A stretch of DNA of 64,000 bases from Megaustenia siamemsis (GCA_032433765.1 JAVIAB010000059.1:54997603-55061602); one strand, 5' to 3'. Positions 55,901-59,975 are shown, counted from the stretch's first letter. Numbers and translations: made by a program. Notes: generated by a model not told the origin, from the letters alone.

Positions 55901-56964
55901 ATCTAGCATCATACATGAGAATGTTAATGATTGACTTCATTTTGAGATGTTCATAGTTGGTAGCATCATCTAGTATCATACATGAGAGTGTTAATGATTG
56001 ACTTCATTGTTGAGATGTTCATAGTTGGTAGCATCATCTAGCATCATACATGAGAGTGAGTTTTAATGATTGGCTTTATTGTTGTTAACAAAATGATGCT
56101 CAAGCTTTACATGGTTAGTTGATTAGTTACTGATGTAACAACATGAGAACCACTCACCCTATACCATGAACTTGTATTGAAATTTATTACTGATTAGTCT
56201 GTTAATTCCCTGCTCTTCAAGGTTTAGAAACAGAAATGAGCTGTCACGTCACTGTGGGACATAATTTAACATTTCTGTACTATTATAAAATACTGTAGCC
56301 AAAGCAAGATGTACAAATATCATTCAAACTCACAAAGTGTTTGTAAGTCATTGCAGCCTTTCAGAAATTGTAAATATGTAGCTAAACATTAAAGAGTTAA
56401 TTTCTTTCTAATGACTTAATTAATTAATCTTAATAACAGCAAATGTTGCTTCCATGTTCCTCCATTGTCTGTGTTGTACAGTTAAGGCTTGTTCTCAACC
56501 ACAGTTAGACTTTCATAAGGCTGCTTTCCTAGAAGAGATAACTCTGACTATAAGCAACTGTTGCCTTGCATGAAGGCTAAGAGAAACCATTTGCTAGAGA
56601 AGCATTCACAAAGAGGTAACTGCTGAAGATGAAGTCACTTGTCTACTAGGTATAAAATATAATGTATTACAAGCAAATAAAAACATACATTTATGCAGAA
56701 AGGATAGTGGTAATGTATGAAGAATGCAACATAATGAACTCAATTTTGTGCTTTCTTTAAGGTCAATTTAACAATCTACCGCAGTGACTCATTCACTGTT
56801 CCTGTCACAGAAAACCCAGTCATGATTCCACTAGGTGAATATATTAATATAGCCTTCACAATGGAAGAATATGACCCCAATTTGAAGCTTGTGGTTAAAG
56901 ACTGTGTAGCAAGTCCAACAGGAGATTTATTTGGAACTGTCCGGAAACCTTTGTTCGCAAACAA
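18320..56964 (+). CDS. SRCR-SRCR-ZP domain protein (DMBT1-like), nine exons, 3' incomplete
   Basis: Gene-level entry. The exons are 18320-18392, 22063-22225, 26882-27129, 32726-32885, 39198-39409, 43660-43850, 48599-48686, 50988-51085 and 56762-56964. Every junction has GT/AG ends and compatible phases (1,2,1,2,1,0,1,0,2), giving 478 codons plus two bases with no stop. The order is signal peptide (about 1-24), SRCR 1 (about 26-134), a Thr/Pro linker (135-166), SRCR 2 (about 168-276), and a ZP module starting at Cys293 with the four ZP-N cysteines (293, 323, 344, 383) and one ZP-C cysteine (459). SRCR domains bind protein or glycan ligands, and ZP modules polymerise extracellular proteins. By analogy with DMBT1, the product is probably a secreted or membrane-tethered mucosal or egg-coat-type protein. 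No transmembrane segment, furin site or stop codon was found, so the last exons are missing or downstream. Domain identity is seen in the translation; function is inferred. Confidence 0.85.
18881..19866 (-). mobile_element. LINE-D copy split by LINE-B
   Basis: Reverse copy. The left part (18881-19368) encodes MKRELLKTIQTRQMRFLGHA and the C-terminus. The right part (19757-19866) continues with the RT thumb (HTITSDRKCKTEINKRIG-type). The LINE-B insert lies between. Confidence 0.85.
19369..19745 (+). mobile_element. LINE-B 3' end nested in LINE-D
   Basis: Contains the intact C-terminal frame RRDNNRIAKQVLMWETTGKR through LLAQNRDKWRDLIKDL, the 3' UTR and (TAGA)n. An 11-base perfect duplication, ATATTTTTCAT, at 19358-19368 and 19746-19756 lies in the host LINE-D, which resumes in the same order beyond it. 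Confidence 0.92.
19867..21127. other. Intron 1, unassigned part
   Basis: Apart from the poly-C tracts, no repeat or exon was recognised. Confidence 0.5.
20495..20535. repeat. Poly-C tracts
   Basis: Two C runs of more than ten bases are separated by TTCTCCATATGCG. On the minus strand they are G tracts that may be unstable. Confidence 0.9.
21128..22041 (-). mobile_element. LINE-A, 5'-truncated copy ending next to exon 2
   Basis: In reverse orientation this matches the RNase H and C-terminal part of the full copy (YTDGSAQNAV, AEIQAIKLAIEKLL, LTDARSTLQVL, then the CGQAPQTAEHILQDC-like cluster). A (TATC)n tail is on the left. Several frame breaks are present. The truncated 5' end is at about 22041, some 20 bases upstream of the exon 2 splice acceptor. 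Confidence 0.88.
22063..22225 (+). CDS. Exon 2: N-terminal half of SRCR domain 1
   Basis: The exon encodes the start of an SRCR domain: IRLMNG, then GRVEIQV, TWGSICDDGW, and AIVACRMLSY. The CDDGW and AC motifs are the standard C2 and C3 region. C1 and C4 of group B domains are absent. The acceptor AACAG is at 22058-22062 and the donor GTAAGT at 22226, with phase 1 in and phase 2 out. The 5'-truncated end of a reverse-oriented LINE lies only about 20 bases upstream of the acceptor. Confidence 0.9.
22275..22800 (+). mobile_element. SINE-E, diverged copy with an internal 20-bp expansion
   Basis: Head GAGCTGGCAGCGCTTTGGGG and GGATTTGAATTC, then GTCACAGGGTAGTGAGATC, and AGTAGGTCAAAATGGCG and later blocks as in the 62-kb copy. 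A tandem 20-base repeat lies in the middle, and a segment (GTGGTTTTGTAGTGG) is duplicated. Confidence 0.65.
22525..22625. repeat. 20-bp tandem repeat, about five copies, inside SINE-E
   Basis: Units like GGTTCACTGTTCATAAAGGA repeat with small changes. The single-copy counterpart in the 62-kb SINE-E does not show the expansion. Confidence 0.85.
22856..23110 (+). mobile_element. SINE-B, full-length (intron 2)
   Basis: Head AGCCACAATAGCTCAGTGG, B box GGTTTGATCCC, body ending GATGGGGGTACTTTACTTTT. A perfect 12-base TATAGAAGAGAT duplication is at 22844-22855 and 23111-23122. Confidence 0.93.
23679..23890 (-). mobile_element. LINE-F 3' end nested in LINE-C
   Basis: Reverse frame SSITQQALFWNSQGKRQR, GRPRNSWRRQIEAEMKMM and GKTWNDLKRIAKNRTTWK, ending EDLCSTGS. 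A 10-base perfect GCTGTCCACT duplication is at 23669-23678 and 23891-23900. Confidence 0.88.
24348..24816. mobile_element. Fold-back element (intron 2)
   Basis: Two inverted arms of about 200 bases (24348-24560 and 24600-24816) share TATGGTTAAAG, CAAGTAGACAACACA and CCTTCAACTGGAAC, with a short AT-rich loop. RNA or single strands would form a long hairpin. It sits in a LINE-C remnant. Confidence 0.8.
24826..25146 (+). mobile_element. SINE-C, full-length (intron 2)
   Basis: tRNA-like head (GGACTGGTTGGTCTCGAGG, B box GGGTTCAAATCC), long body with CGAGGGACCCATGTGCACAT, and a poly-A-rich end. A 9-base ATCCTTTAT duplication is at 24817-24825 and 25147-25155. Confidence 0.9.
25525..25770 (+). mobile_element. 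SINE-B-related, diverged copy
   Basis: Head GAGAGCCTCAGTGGCTGAG with a tRNA-like A box, a weak B box (AAAGTTCAATTT), then TTCATCCAGCCTCT, ACTGACCACATCACCC and ATACCATATTC as in SINE-B. Older or a subfamily. Confidence 0.75.
25830..26225 (+). mobile_element. LINE-G fragment: RT end joined to 3' terminus
   Basis: Encodes TDYEYLGSVLLTMETQKEIK and LAITTQKLNAMKNMW of an RT, then jumps to GDLASNRDSF and a VNATFC-type end with ACCTGATAATGA. An internal deletion removed the region between. It is the single-copy form of the unit amplified at 3461-3887. Confidence 0.75.
26226..26881. other. Intron 2, 3' part
   Basis: AT-rich and without recognised repeats. It ends in the polypyrimidine stretch and TGTACAG acceptor of exon 3. 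Confidence 0.5.
26882..27129 (+). CDS. Exon 3: C-terminal half of SRCR domain 1 plus Thr/Pro linker
   Basis: The exon continues SRCR 1 with YGTGSYNFLMDDSACTG, then SLSQC, DC and GVEC, giving six cysteines in the whole domain, the group A pattern. A spacer rich in Thr, Pro and Ser follows (GQSTPTQPPTTTAPPS), which could be O-glycosylated. The acceptor is TGTACAG and the donor GTAAGT at 27130. Phase 2 in and phase 1 out fit both neighbours. A MITE begins about 43 bases past the donor. Confidence 0.9.
27173..28334. mobile_element. MITE-1 copy split by LINE-B (intron 3)
   Basis: Starts TTAACTTTTTCCGTACG and ends GCTGAAAGAGTTAA. The inverted ends and TTAA on both sides suggest a piggyBac-type non-autonomous element. 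Without LINE-B it is about 320 bases. Confidence 0.85.
27381..28213 (-). mobile_element. LINE-B copy nested in MITE-1 (intron 3)
   Basis: Reverse-oriented copy with YLGSHIDREGDTSKEIRIRIAKA, LKLFKSNALSTLTYACESWK and REIANQPLISSVIKKRRW. This is the RT thumb and C-terminus of an RTE/CR1-like non-LTR element, with the tail at the left. A 9-base duplication, TCATGTATT, is at 27372-27380 and 28214-28222. The MITE halves resume on both sides. Confidence 0.92.
28535..29191 (-). mobile_element. LINE-E with triplicated 3' end (intron 3)
   Basis: A reverse ORF (28852-29163) encodes the C-terminus MRCLRKVTNNTRRDRIPNET to RAAQERQII-stop. The last 135 bases (end of the coding region plus 3' UTR) occur three times in tandem. 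An 11-base TAAATTTGGTT duplication bounds the whole unit at 28524-28534 and 29192-29202. Confidence 0.9.
28541..28945 (-). repeat. 135-bp tandem repeat, three copies, of a LINE-E 3' end
   Basis: CTTCTTTTCTCTTTTCACTG recurs at 28541, 28676 and 28811, an exact 135-base period. Each unit holds WIDAVTETCNNKGKSLIQ and the 3' UTR. Copies differ by only a few bases. Confidence 0.93.
29420..29735. repeat. Short-period tandem array (TTGATGGCTAGA type)
   Basis: Variants of GATGGCTAGATTGTTGATGG and GATGACAAGACTGTTGATGG repeat irregularly for about 310 bases in intron 3, between a LINE-E and a LINE-B. Confidence 0.9.
29825..30280 (+). mobile_element. LINE-B 3' end, well-preserved C-terminus
   Basis: Encodes an uninterrupted frame from KLNAFENKCLRKILGIEW to DRWRDLIKYL (29811-30179 as an ORF), then a 3' UTR and (TAGA)n. 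Near-duplicate flanks ATGTTTTGTTTTAC and ATGTTTGTTTAC at 29811-29824 and 30279-30290. Confidence 0.88.
30632..31720 (-). mobile_element. LINE-D, old copy with nested LINE-F
   Basis: Starts at left with the (GAT) end and a GAAGGTTGGCTACCATGG match, then GTCTTGGTCTATCCCTCATT. It resumes after a LINE-F fragment with ATTCTATAAATCTACATTTC and later RT remnants. Many stops and indels. Confidence 0.7.
30885..31050 (-). mobile_element. LINE-F fragment nested in old LINE-D
   Basis: GTCACTTTTCAAGTCATTTT and TTCTTTTAAGATTCTCTG align with the LINE-F copy at 23.7 kb in the same orientation. Strongly diverged. Confidence 0.6.
32035..32150 (+). mobile_element. SINE core fragment
   Basis: GGTAACAGGCTAACCAATCT, GAAGACAACCTAGTACTG and GTGCTGAAGTTTGATG match the 43-kb copy. 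It runs into a tandem array. Confidence 0.7.
32130..32425. repeat. Irregular array of AACTGTAAACCACAACA units
   Basis: Units such as CAACTGTAAACCACAACATA and TGCAACTATAAACCCCAACA repeat for about 290 bases. They resemble the ACTATACTTGAAACCACAAC region of the SINE core copy at 43.3 kb, and a SINE core fragment lies immediately upstream. Confidence 0.85.
32726..32885 (+). CDS. Exon 4: N-terminal half of SRCR domain 2
   Basis: The exon encodes TVRLYG, STGYWGYVCDDGW and LIVCAQLCYP, the first half of a second SRCR domain. The acceptor CTTTAG at 32720-32725 is the only nearby AG that keeps the frame open; the next two AGs give immediate stops. The donor GTATGA at 32886 has the same codon position and phase as the exon 2/3 boundary, so both domains are split at the same place. 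A seventh cysteine is present in the AQLCYP stretch. Confidence 0.88.
33006..33440 (+). repeat. Unclassified dispersed repeat, copy 2 (intron 4)
   Basis: Forward counterpart of the repeat at 10.7-11.2 kb, with the same block order and the frame GVHRALNS then SRTWNMRKLQQGT. The 33.5-kb tandem array starts soon after it. Confidence 0.8.
33530..34165. repeat. About 32-bp tandem array, roughly 20 copies (intron 4)
   Basis: Alternating units such as ACTCTTTGACAGACAGCTGA and ACTCTCTGACAGAAAACTGA give a higher-order period near 62-65 bases in the centre. Minus-strand ORFs rich in VLSAVCQSVC-type repeats are by-products. Confidence 0.92.
34388..38442 (+). mobile_element. Full-length LINE-A (endonuclease, RT, RNase H), intron 4
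   Basis: The element is flanked by a perfect 12-base target duplication, TAGATAATTGAA, at 34376-34387 and 38443-38454. It has a 5' leader of about 190 bases, one long coding region and a (GATA)n 3' tail. It is inserted inside a MITE-1 copy. The single large ORF with C-terminal RNase H places it among I/Nimb/Ingi-like elements; that clade assignment is inference. No separate ORF1 is visible. Confidence 0.92.
34578..38410 (+). pseudogene. LINE-A polyprotein, one frameshift from intact
   Basis: The ATG at 34578 opens 1093 codons ending at a TGA at 37857. The second part reads on in another frame from 37856 to 38410 (184 residues). An endonuclease/exonuclease/phosphatase domain comes first (HWNAEG about residue 67, QETHL about 100, CGDFNSHS about 191, SDHRP about 270). 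The RT follows (FRQCYSTEDQ, DLKKAFDKVW, GVPQGGVLSP about 696, YADD about 728). RNase H comes last (YTDGSA about 1028, AEIQAIKLAIE, LTDARS, GIPGNEKAD). A C-terminal CTCG-H-C cluster may bind zinc. A reverse copy at 21.7 kb has five Ts where this copy has four (near 37853-37856), so loss of one T broke VVF-LTDARS. The protein would nick and reverse-transcribe at new sites; this copy is inactive only through that change as far as can be seen. Confidence 0.9.
38622..39197. other. Intron 4, 3' part
   Basis: No repeats recognised. A T-rich tract and CTGCAG precede exon 5. Confidence 0.5.
39198..39409 (+). CDS. Exon 5: C-terminal half of SRCR domain 2
   Basis: The exon completes SRCR 2 with VVILDNVKCFGNETTLQNC, HAPWGNQDC and AGVQC, followed by a short Pro-rich tail. 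The acceptor CCTGCAG is good. The donor GTTGGT at 39410 is weak, but the reading frame and phase 1 fit exon 6. A SINE with 12-base target duplications is inserted at 39427, so only the first 17 intron bases are original before the element. Confidence 0.87.
39427..39775 (+). mobile_element. SINE-A inserted beside the exon 5 donor
   Basis: Head with A box (TAGCCGAGTTGG) and B box (TGTTCGATTCC), body, and CTTTACCTTTACC tail. A perfect 12-base TATTTTGTGAAT duplication is at 39415-39426 and 39776-39787. The left duplication starts at intron base 6 of intron 5. Confidence 0.94.
39788..40670. other. Intron 5, unassigned part
   Basis: About 880 bases between SINE-A and LINE-B with no recognised element. 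Confidence 0.5.
40679..41539 (-). mobile_element. LINE-B copy in intron 5
   Basis: Reverse copy covering RT thumb to tail: CESWKTTRDIETKLNAFENK, GHVMRRDNNQIAKQALMWET and REAQGINSINDIEL. An 8-base TAATTAAT duplication is at 40671-40678 and 41540-41547. Several frame breaks are present in the 5' part. Confidence 0.88.
41623..42070. repeat. 56-bp tandem array, eight copies (intron 5)
   Basis: TTTTAGAAGTGGTAGCTTCA recurs every 56 bases, starting at 41623. Copies are almost identical, indicating recent expansion or homogenisation. Confidence 0.96.
42568..42810. mobile_element. MITE-1, internally deleted (intron 5)
   Basis: Begins TTAACTCTTTGCGTACG and ends CTGGAAGAGTTAA. It is 243 bases, with flanking TTAA on both sides. 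Confidence 0.88.
42829..43060 (+). mobile_element. SINE-C, 5'-truncated (intron 5)
   Basis: Begins at CCAGTTGGGATTTTTATTT, then GCAACCACCTCTGGTCTCAA, and follows SINE-C to the AATTCAGTTTCTAGTCTCTA end. The tRNA-like head is missing. Confidence 0.85.
43140..43345 (+). mobile_element. SINE core copy, longest
   Basis: Contains GTAACAGACTAACCTTTCT, GGAAGACAACCCAGTACTC, GTGCTGAAGTCGGATG and GGGCCAAAAGGCGCAAATAT, then CCACAACACAACTCAGAC. An (AAGC)n-like tail follows at 43424-43438. Confidence 0.75.
43437..43510 (-). repeat. Unclassified dispersed repeat, end fragment
   Basis: GGTTCCACTGGCACTGGCTG, then GAGCAATTATAGATTTCCAT and TTGCAGTGATACCAGGGCC match the 5' edge of the repeat. It adjoins an (AAGC)n run. 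Confidence 0.75.
43660..43850 (+). CDS. Exon 6: start of ZP domain (ZP-N)
   Basis: The exon encodes LICGEGKMIAQFSR, a typical ZP-N opening (CGEG), then LSVFSQSSC and VSIIIPVDKCGTRLS. These give the first three ZP-N cysteines with normal spacing. The acceptor ATTATAG ends at 43659. The donor at 43851 is GTAAGTATG. An alternative GT at 43844 would create a stop in exon 7 and was discarded. Confidence 0.88.
43851..44371. other. Intron 6, 5' part
   Basis: A short frame at 43973-44164 (DLKTVDWKELIKERSSWMQA) looks protein-like and could be a worn transposon fragment. Nothing firmer can be said. Confidence 0.4.
44372..46020 (-). mobile_element. LINE-D, longest copy, with RT fingers and palm (intron 6)
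   Basis: Reverse ORF pieces at 45291-45806 encode TFIAVPKKNGAVECSDFRPI, QQFGFRKNSGTKEAIFSMR and ACFIDYTKAFDRIHHNQLID. Further pieces give RQGCLLSPSLFNLYTEQI, NNLRYADDTVLLAEHPKDL and MNIKKTKTMIINKENSQD (44813-45106). The C-terminus and (GAT)n tail follow at left. Frameshifts separate the parts. The YADD motif is intact. An RTE/CR1-like non-LTR retrotransposon is the best description. Confidence 0.9.
46437..46748. mobile_element. MITE-1, uninterrupted (intron 6)
   Basis: Begins TTAATTCTTTCTGTGC, ends GTACGGAAAGAGTGAA (TTAA worn to TGAA). It is 312 bases, with the middle collinear with the other copies (GTATTGGTGAAATCTAATAC). Confidence 0.88.
46848..46902. repeat. (TA)n microsatellite
   Basis: About 50 bases of pure TA repeats in intron 6. 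Confidence 0.97.
47088..47205 (+). mobile_element. SINE-C 3' fragment
   Basis: CGAGGGACCCTTGTGCACAC through CAGAGGTCAAAGTTGGCGAA matches the last third of SINE-C. Confidence 0.8.
47210..47375 (+). mobile_element. SINE-B-related 3' part
   Basis: TTGGGTTCACCCAGCATCT, ACTGATCACATCACAC and ATACCGTATTCCC align with the SINE-B body. The tRNA-like head is missing. Confidence 0.7.
47783..48360 (-). mobile_element. LINE-D 3' half copy
   Basis: Encodes MAKSNFNAMKNILTTKQISA and AETWTLDKKTEQKIEAFEMW, then MNFLGHVKRHNSLLKVILEG and the C-terminus. A perfect 11-base TTGATATCAGT duplication is at 47772-47782 and 48361-48371. Confidence 0.9.
48599..48686 (+). CDS. Exon 7: ZP-N middle
   Basis: This is an 88-base exon encoding RNGTHIIYTNEIKYDF and more. 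It matches the ZP motif of an N-glycosylation site followed by hIIYtN. The acceptor is TATTTCAG and the donor GTATGT at 48687. It starts in phase 0 and ends in phase 1. Confidence 0.85.
48690..49396. other. Intron 7, 5' part
   Basis: AT-rich, no recognised repeat or exon. Confidence 0.5.
49410..49640 (+). mobile_element. SINE-D, single copy (intron 7)
   Basis: The tRNA-like head GTGGCTGTGCGGCTAAAACC has a B-box-like GTGTTCAAAGCCC. It is 231 bases, with a GTCGTAAAGATAG end. A perfect 13-base TTTTACCACAATT duplication is at 49397-49409 and 49641-49653. Confidence 0.9.
49654..50987. other. Intron 7, 3' part
   Basis: About 1.3 kb, AT-rich, without recognised elements. This is the longest repeat-poor intron segment. 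Confidence 0.5.
50988..51085 (+). CDS. Exon 8: ZP-N end and start of the inter-domain linker
   Basis: The exon encodes VQISCILPVDVVATQR, supplying the fourth ZP-N cysteine, and then a Thr/Ser/Val-rich stretch ending VAVFP. Three AG dinucleotides are possible. Only the one at 50986-50987 keeps the phase-1 frame open, because the other two lead to stops. The donor GTAAGA is at 51086, phase 0. The acceptor is unusually purine-rich (TTTAAAGAG), which lowers confidence slightly. Confidence 0.8.
51086..51929. other. Intron 8, 5' part
   Basis: Contains a poly-G run at about 51766-51781 followed by GGCTAAACGGGAGCTCCACC. It may be an old element, but no copy elsewhere in the window supports this. Confidence 0.4.
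51930..52855 (+). mobile_element. LINE-C copy, RT palm to 3' end
   Basis: Encodes LYYENIMRSI, then YVDDTVLIAETENELQEMID, SKKTEVMVMSKKQ and LGTIISSDGRCTTEIKSR (52083-52553). FLRRMLKVPWTAKKTNE and RKKQSTFFRHIMIRGKLEYL follow (52510-52716), then a GGCACATGATAATAATGG end. YADD is changed to YVDD, and several stops are present. Confidence 0.85.
53085..54075 (-). mobile_element. LINE-C, diverged copy split by SINE-A
   Basis: Old reverse copy. GGTATTCTCAACATTCTTCT, GTACATCCACCATCTGAG and CTTCTGTCTTTTAATGTTTA line up with the 16.6-17.9 kb copy. It is interrupted at 53650-53991 by SINE-A. Confidence 0.65.
53650..53991 (+). mobile_element. SINE-A inserted in old LINE-C
   Basis: Head with TTAGCCTAGTTGG and GTTCGATCCC, and a body like the copy at 39.4 kb. 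A 9-base TCTCTATGT duplication is at 53641-53649 and 53992-54000. Confidence 0.88.
54297..54623 (+). mobile_element. SINE-C, full-length (intron 8)
   Basis: Head CTAGTTGATCTTGTGGCAAG with B box GGGTTCAAATCCC, complete body and A-rich end. A 14-base AAAACAAATGAAGA duplication is at 54283-54296 and 54624-54637. Confidence 0.9.
54850..56070. repeat. 68-bp tandem array, about 18 copies (intron 8)
   Basis: GAGATGTTCATAGTTGGTAG starts at 54924 and 54992 and recurs every 68 bases. Sub-variants (CTCC/CTTC, CTAGTATC/CTAGCATC) form blocks of neighbouring identical units. Confidence 0.96.
56080..56761. other. Intron 8, 3' part
   Basis: Includes ATAACTCTGACTATAAGCAA, similar to ATCTCTGACTACAAATAACT at 32950, so a small shared repeat is likely. 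Otherwise unassigned. Confidence 0.4.
56762..56964 (+). CDS. Exon 9: beginning of ZP-C
   Basis: The exon encodes VNLTIYRSDSFTVPV, then VMIPLGEYINIAFTM and LKLVVKDCVASP. This is the familiar ZP-C opening with its first cysteine. The acceptor CTTTAAG ends at 56761 and the donor GTAAGT starts at 56965, phase 2. The next expected feature is a GC cysteine motif about 20 residues later. A LINE fragment is inserted about 47 bases beyond the donor. Confidence 0.87.
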
Positions 56965-57027
56965 GTAAGTCTGTTTCCGATCTTCTTCTTTCCTTCCTTA
57001 TTTATCTTTCAATGTTAAGGGGAGATA

Positions 57028-57174
57028 GAGGGAAACAAAGAGAAAAAATACCAGACAGCTTAAGAGAATGGCTTGGCAGAACGTCAACAACATAACGATA
57101 AATAACTGTTGAGATCGGAAGTTGTGAAGAGACATGATCACCTACACCAGCAGGCCCGGTACTTGATGATGATG
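57028..57174 (+). mobile_element. LINE-C 3' end near exon 9
   Basis: A 147-base 3' end (CAGACAGCTTAAGAGAATGG to GATGATGATG). Flanks ATGTTAAGGGGAGATA and ATGTTGAGGGGAGATA at 57012-57027 and 57175-57190 form a 16-base duplication with one mismatch. It begins 64 bases after exon 9; its left duplication starts 48 bases after the exon. Confidence 0.85.
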
Positions 57175-57190
57175 ATGTTGAGGGGAGATA

Positions 57191-57625
57191 TAATTTGCTG
57201 TCTTTTTTTCTTCTGTCTTTCTCTCTGCTGCTGTTATGTTTCCTAGTGTTTCTAATGTTCTATCAATCCATCTTTTTCATAGTCAGCCCTTGAGTCTGGT
57301 GTTCTCGGAGCATTTATTAAAGGTTTGTTATGTTGTGTTTGAGTCTTTCTGTCTTATTACATGACCAAACCATTTTATCTGTTGTTTCTTTATATATTCT
57401 ATAGCAATAATTATTCCTACCTTTTTGCTTAGCTTTTCATTTCTAATCTTATCTCTCAGGCTGTTTCCTGTAATTTGTCTAACACATTTAATCTCGGTAG
57501 CGGTTATTTTTCTTAATGTTCTTGAGTCTAATGTCCAGGTCTAGCATTGATAGCACAATGTTGGGATGAAAATTATGCTGTAGGATGCCTGTTTTGCCTC
57601 TAGTTTTATTTTCTTTGCTGAACTG
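57191..57625 (-). mobile_element. LINE-J 3' part
   Basis: Reverse reading gives IIFIPTLCYQC, then TLDSRTLRKITATEIKCVRQ, EYIKKQQIKWFGHVIRQ, and a RRWID-like end. It resembles LINE-E but is clearly separate. Several stops. Confidence 0.7.
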
Positions 57626-57639
57626 CAATGGTGATAGTT

Positions 57640-59382
57640 GCCCGGTCTATCTATCTATCTTTCTTTTGTCTGAAATATTGTCTATATCTGCAATATCGTT
57701 TCCTGTATAAATTTTACTGACTTTTGTCATTCTTGCAGTGGCCCATATAGTTTTGTCTGTAGTGTTTGGCCAATGGGTTTTCTTCAGTCTGTTATAATCA
57801 GTGCAGTCTTGAGGTATGTTTTCAGCAGTCTAGGGTGTCTGTCCACATGTACATGTAGTTGAGGTGCCGATCTTGAATTCTGTATACATGTGGCTGTGGA
57901 GTCAATTGTGTCCTGTTCTGAGGCGTATAATGATAACTTGTTCCCATCTATTCATATTATGAAAGGAAGAAATCCTGATGTGGGGCTTGTGGTCCTCTGA
58001 TTGATTTGATTATCTGTTTCCTCTGATGGTATGTAACTGGTGCATCTGGTAATGTGCCTGTTGCGCCTTCTTTTGCCAGCTGATCTGCTCTCTTGTTTCC
58101 TGGTATTCCACAGTGAGATGGGATCCACTGTAGGGCAACCCTGTGGTGCTTGCAGAGTTCAGTCAATAAGGTCTGTAGATGTGGCAATTTTCTGGATTGT
58201 AGTCCCTAGAGTACTGGTCATGCATCTGTCAAAAACACTACATGCTGTGGGCTAAGATTACTGTTCAGCAGTTTTTCTATTGCCAACTTTATTGCTTGGA
58301 TTTCTGCATTGTAATTGTGACAATATTTTTGTTGCTATTCATTTTCCTAGTGTTATTTGGGTACTTTATGTATGTACCTGCTCCCCCATTCTTTACTGCA
58401 TTCTGTGCTGCATCCATCTGTGTACAAATAAACCCATAGATCTTGTGGGTATTCTTCATCCAAGAAACTGAGAGTGATTGTTTTAAACTATACTATACTG
58501 TTCTCCCTTGTCAAGTATTCCTTTCACTTCCGTTCGTATTTGTATTGTCATTCCTGATTCCTCTGTCCAGGGAGTCTGTTCTGGTATGGGCAGTAAGGGG
58601 CTGACAACTCTTGGTATGTGTGGTGTTTGTCAACATATTCGTTTGGCTTGGTGGATGAAACTGCTTCTCTTAAGCCCTCCCAATGCAAAATTTTGGAATC
58701 AGCCCTTCATTGGATGTCTCAGTGTGAATGACAACTTTTCTGCCTGGATCAGCACCTTTGTGTCCCTCCATTCTCTCAGTGCTGGTATCCTCCACAATTT
58801 CTCCATCTCCAATATTGGTGTTGATTTCATTGCTCCGTGATGACCCAAAGTGCCTGGTTTTGTACCTTAACCAGCTCTTGCAGTGTGGTGTTTGATGCTG
58901 AACACCATGCAGATGATCCATACTCTAAATGTTGGCGTATCCTCTGTTGGTAAAAACTTTACTGAGTATTTCCCCACTCACCCCCATGTGGTTCTACACA
59001 GTTTTCTTATAATAGCCAACTTCCTTCTAGCTTTTTAGGTTGTCTTATATATCTGCTGTTTCCAAGATAGTTTATTGTCAAATGTAACTCCAAGGTAAGT
59101 AGCTTATATGCCTTGTTTCACAGGCTCATTGTTTATGTAGATGGCTCCTGCTTTTTGTTTTGGGGAGAGAGTGAAAAGTGTAGAACTGCATTTGTCTGTA
59201 TTGATGCTGATACACCATCTATTTGTCCATGAGTTCAGTGCATTCATAGCTCTTTGCAACAGTTTGGAGGCCACTGTTGCATACTCCTCTGTGCACCACA
59301 TTACCAGGTCATCTGCATACATTGCCACTTTGGTACCATGTGGTAGTTCAGTAACTAGGTCGTTGATGTAGACTAGAAAAAG
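57640..59382 (-). mobile_element. LINE-A, 5'-truncated copy (RT end to RNase H)
   Basis: Reverse-oriented copy starting with the (GATA)n tail at about 57640 and reaching the IYINDL region of RT at about 59382. Recognisable pieces are MYADDLVMWCTEEY (59104-59328), the thumb region, and GIPGNKRADQLAKEGA (57957-58187). Many frameshifts and stops show it is dead. A short TAGTTG at both edges may be the target duplication. Confidence 0.85.
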
Positions 59383-59542
59383 TAGTTGTCTGATGATTTG
59401 ACAAGCTTTGTTTCTTATGGTGGGAGAAAAAATTAATGTTGTAATAAATTATTAATGCCTTTCTTCTATATTTTCTTAAAAAGGTGCCTAGTGAATTTTT
59501 ATTCTGTTTTCAACTCTCAATTTAATTCTTTTAAAGAAAAAT

Positions 59543-59715
59543 CATCATCATCAAGTAGCAGGCCTACTGGCGTAGGTGATCATGTCTCGCCACAACTTTC
59601 GATTTCGACAGTTCTTTATCATTTCTGTTGTTGACCTTCTTCCAAGCCATTCTCTTAAACTGTCTGGTATTTTCTCTCTTTGTTTCCCTCTATTTCTTCG
59701 TCCTTCAATTTTTCC
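59543..59715 (-). mobile_element. LINE-C 3' end, short copy
   Basis: A 173-base reverse 3' end starting with CATCATCATCAAG. A perfect 10-base duplication, AAAGAAAAAT, is at 59533-59542 and 59716-59725. Confidence 0.88.
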
Positions 59716-59837
59716 AAAGAAAAATAGGAGTAATATAATAAAAGAAATAATATTTGTAATGAAAGATATAACTGATGCTAATAGTTTAATTAAAGTTAGA
59801 CTTATAAATGAGCAGTGTTATTAATTTTTTACTACTG

Positions 59838-59975
59838 CCAGGTAGCTATGGCAGAGCAGTGTACTTGTTTAATGAGAACAAGAATTTGATCTGGATTGAT
59901 GACTTCTAGATTAACCTGGCTTTAAATGGGTACCAGAGATTTGTTTGTCTAGAAAGACAGCACCCATAAAATGGT
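59838..59975 (+). mobile_element. Degenerate SINE-B head and body
   Basis: TAGCTATGGCAGAGCAGTG (A-box-like), then GATTTGTTTGTCTAGAAAG following AAATGGGTACCAGA parallels SINE-B. It runs directly into the 35-bp array, whose unit resembles the next part of SINE-B. Confidence 0.55.
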
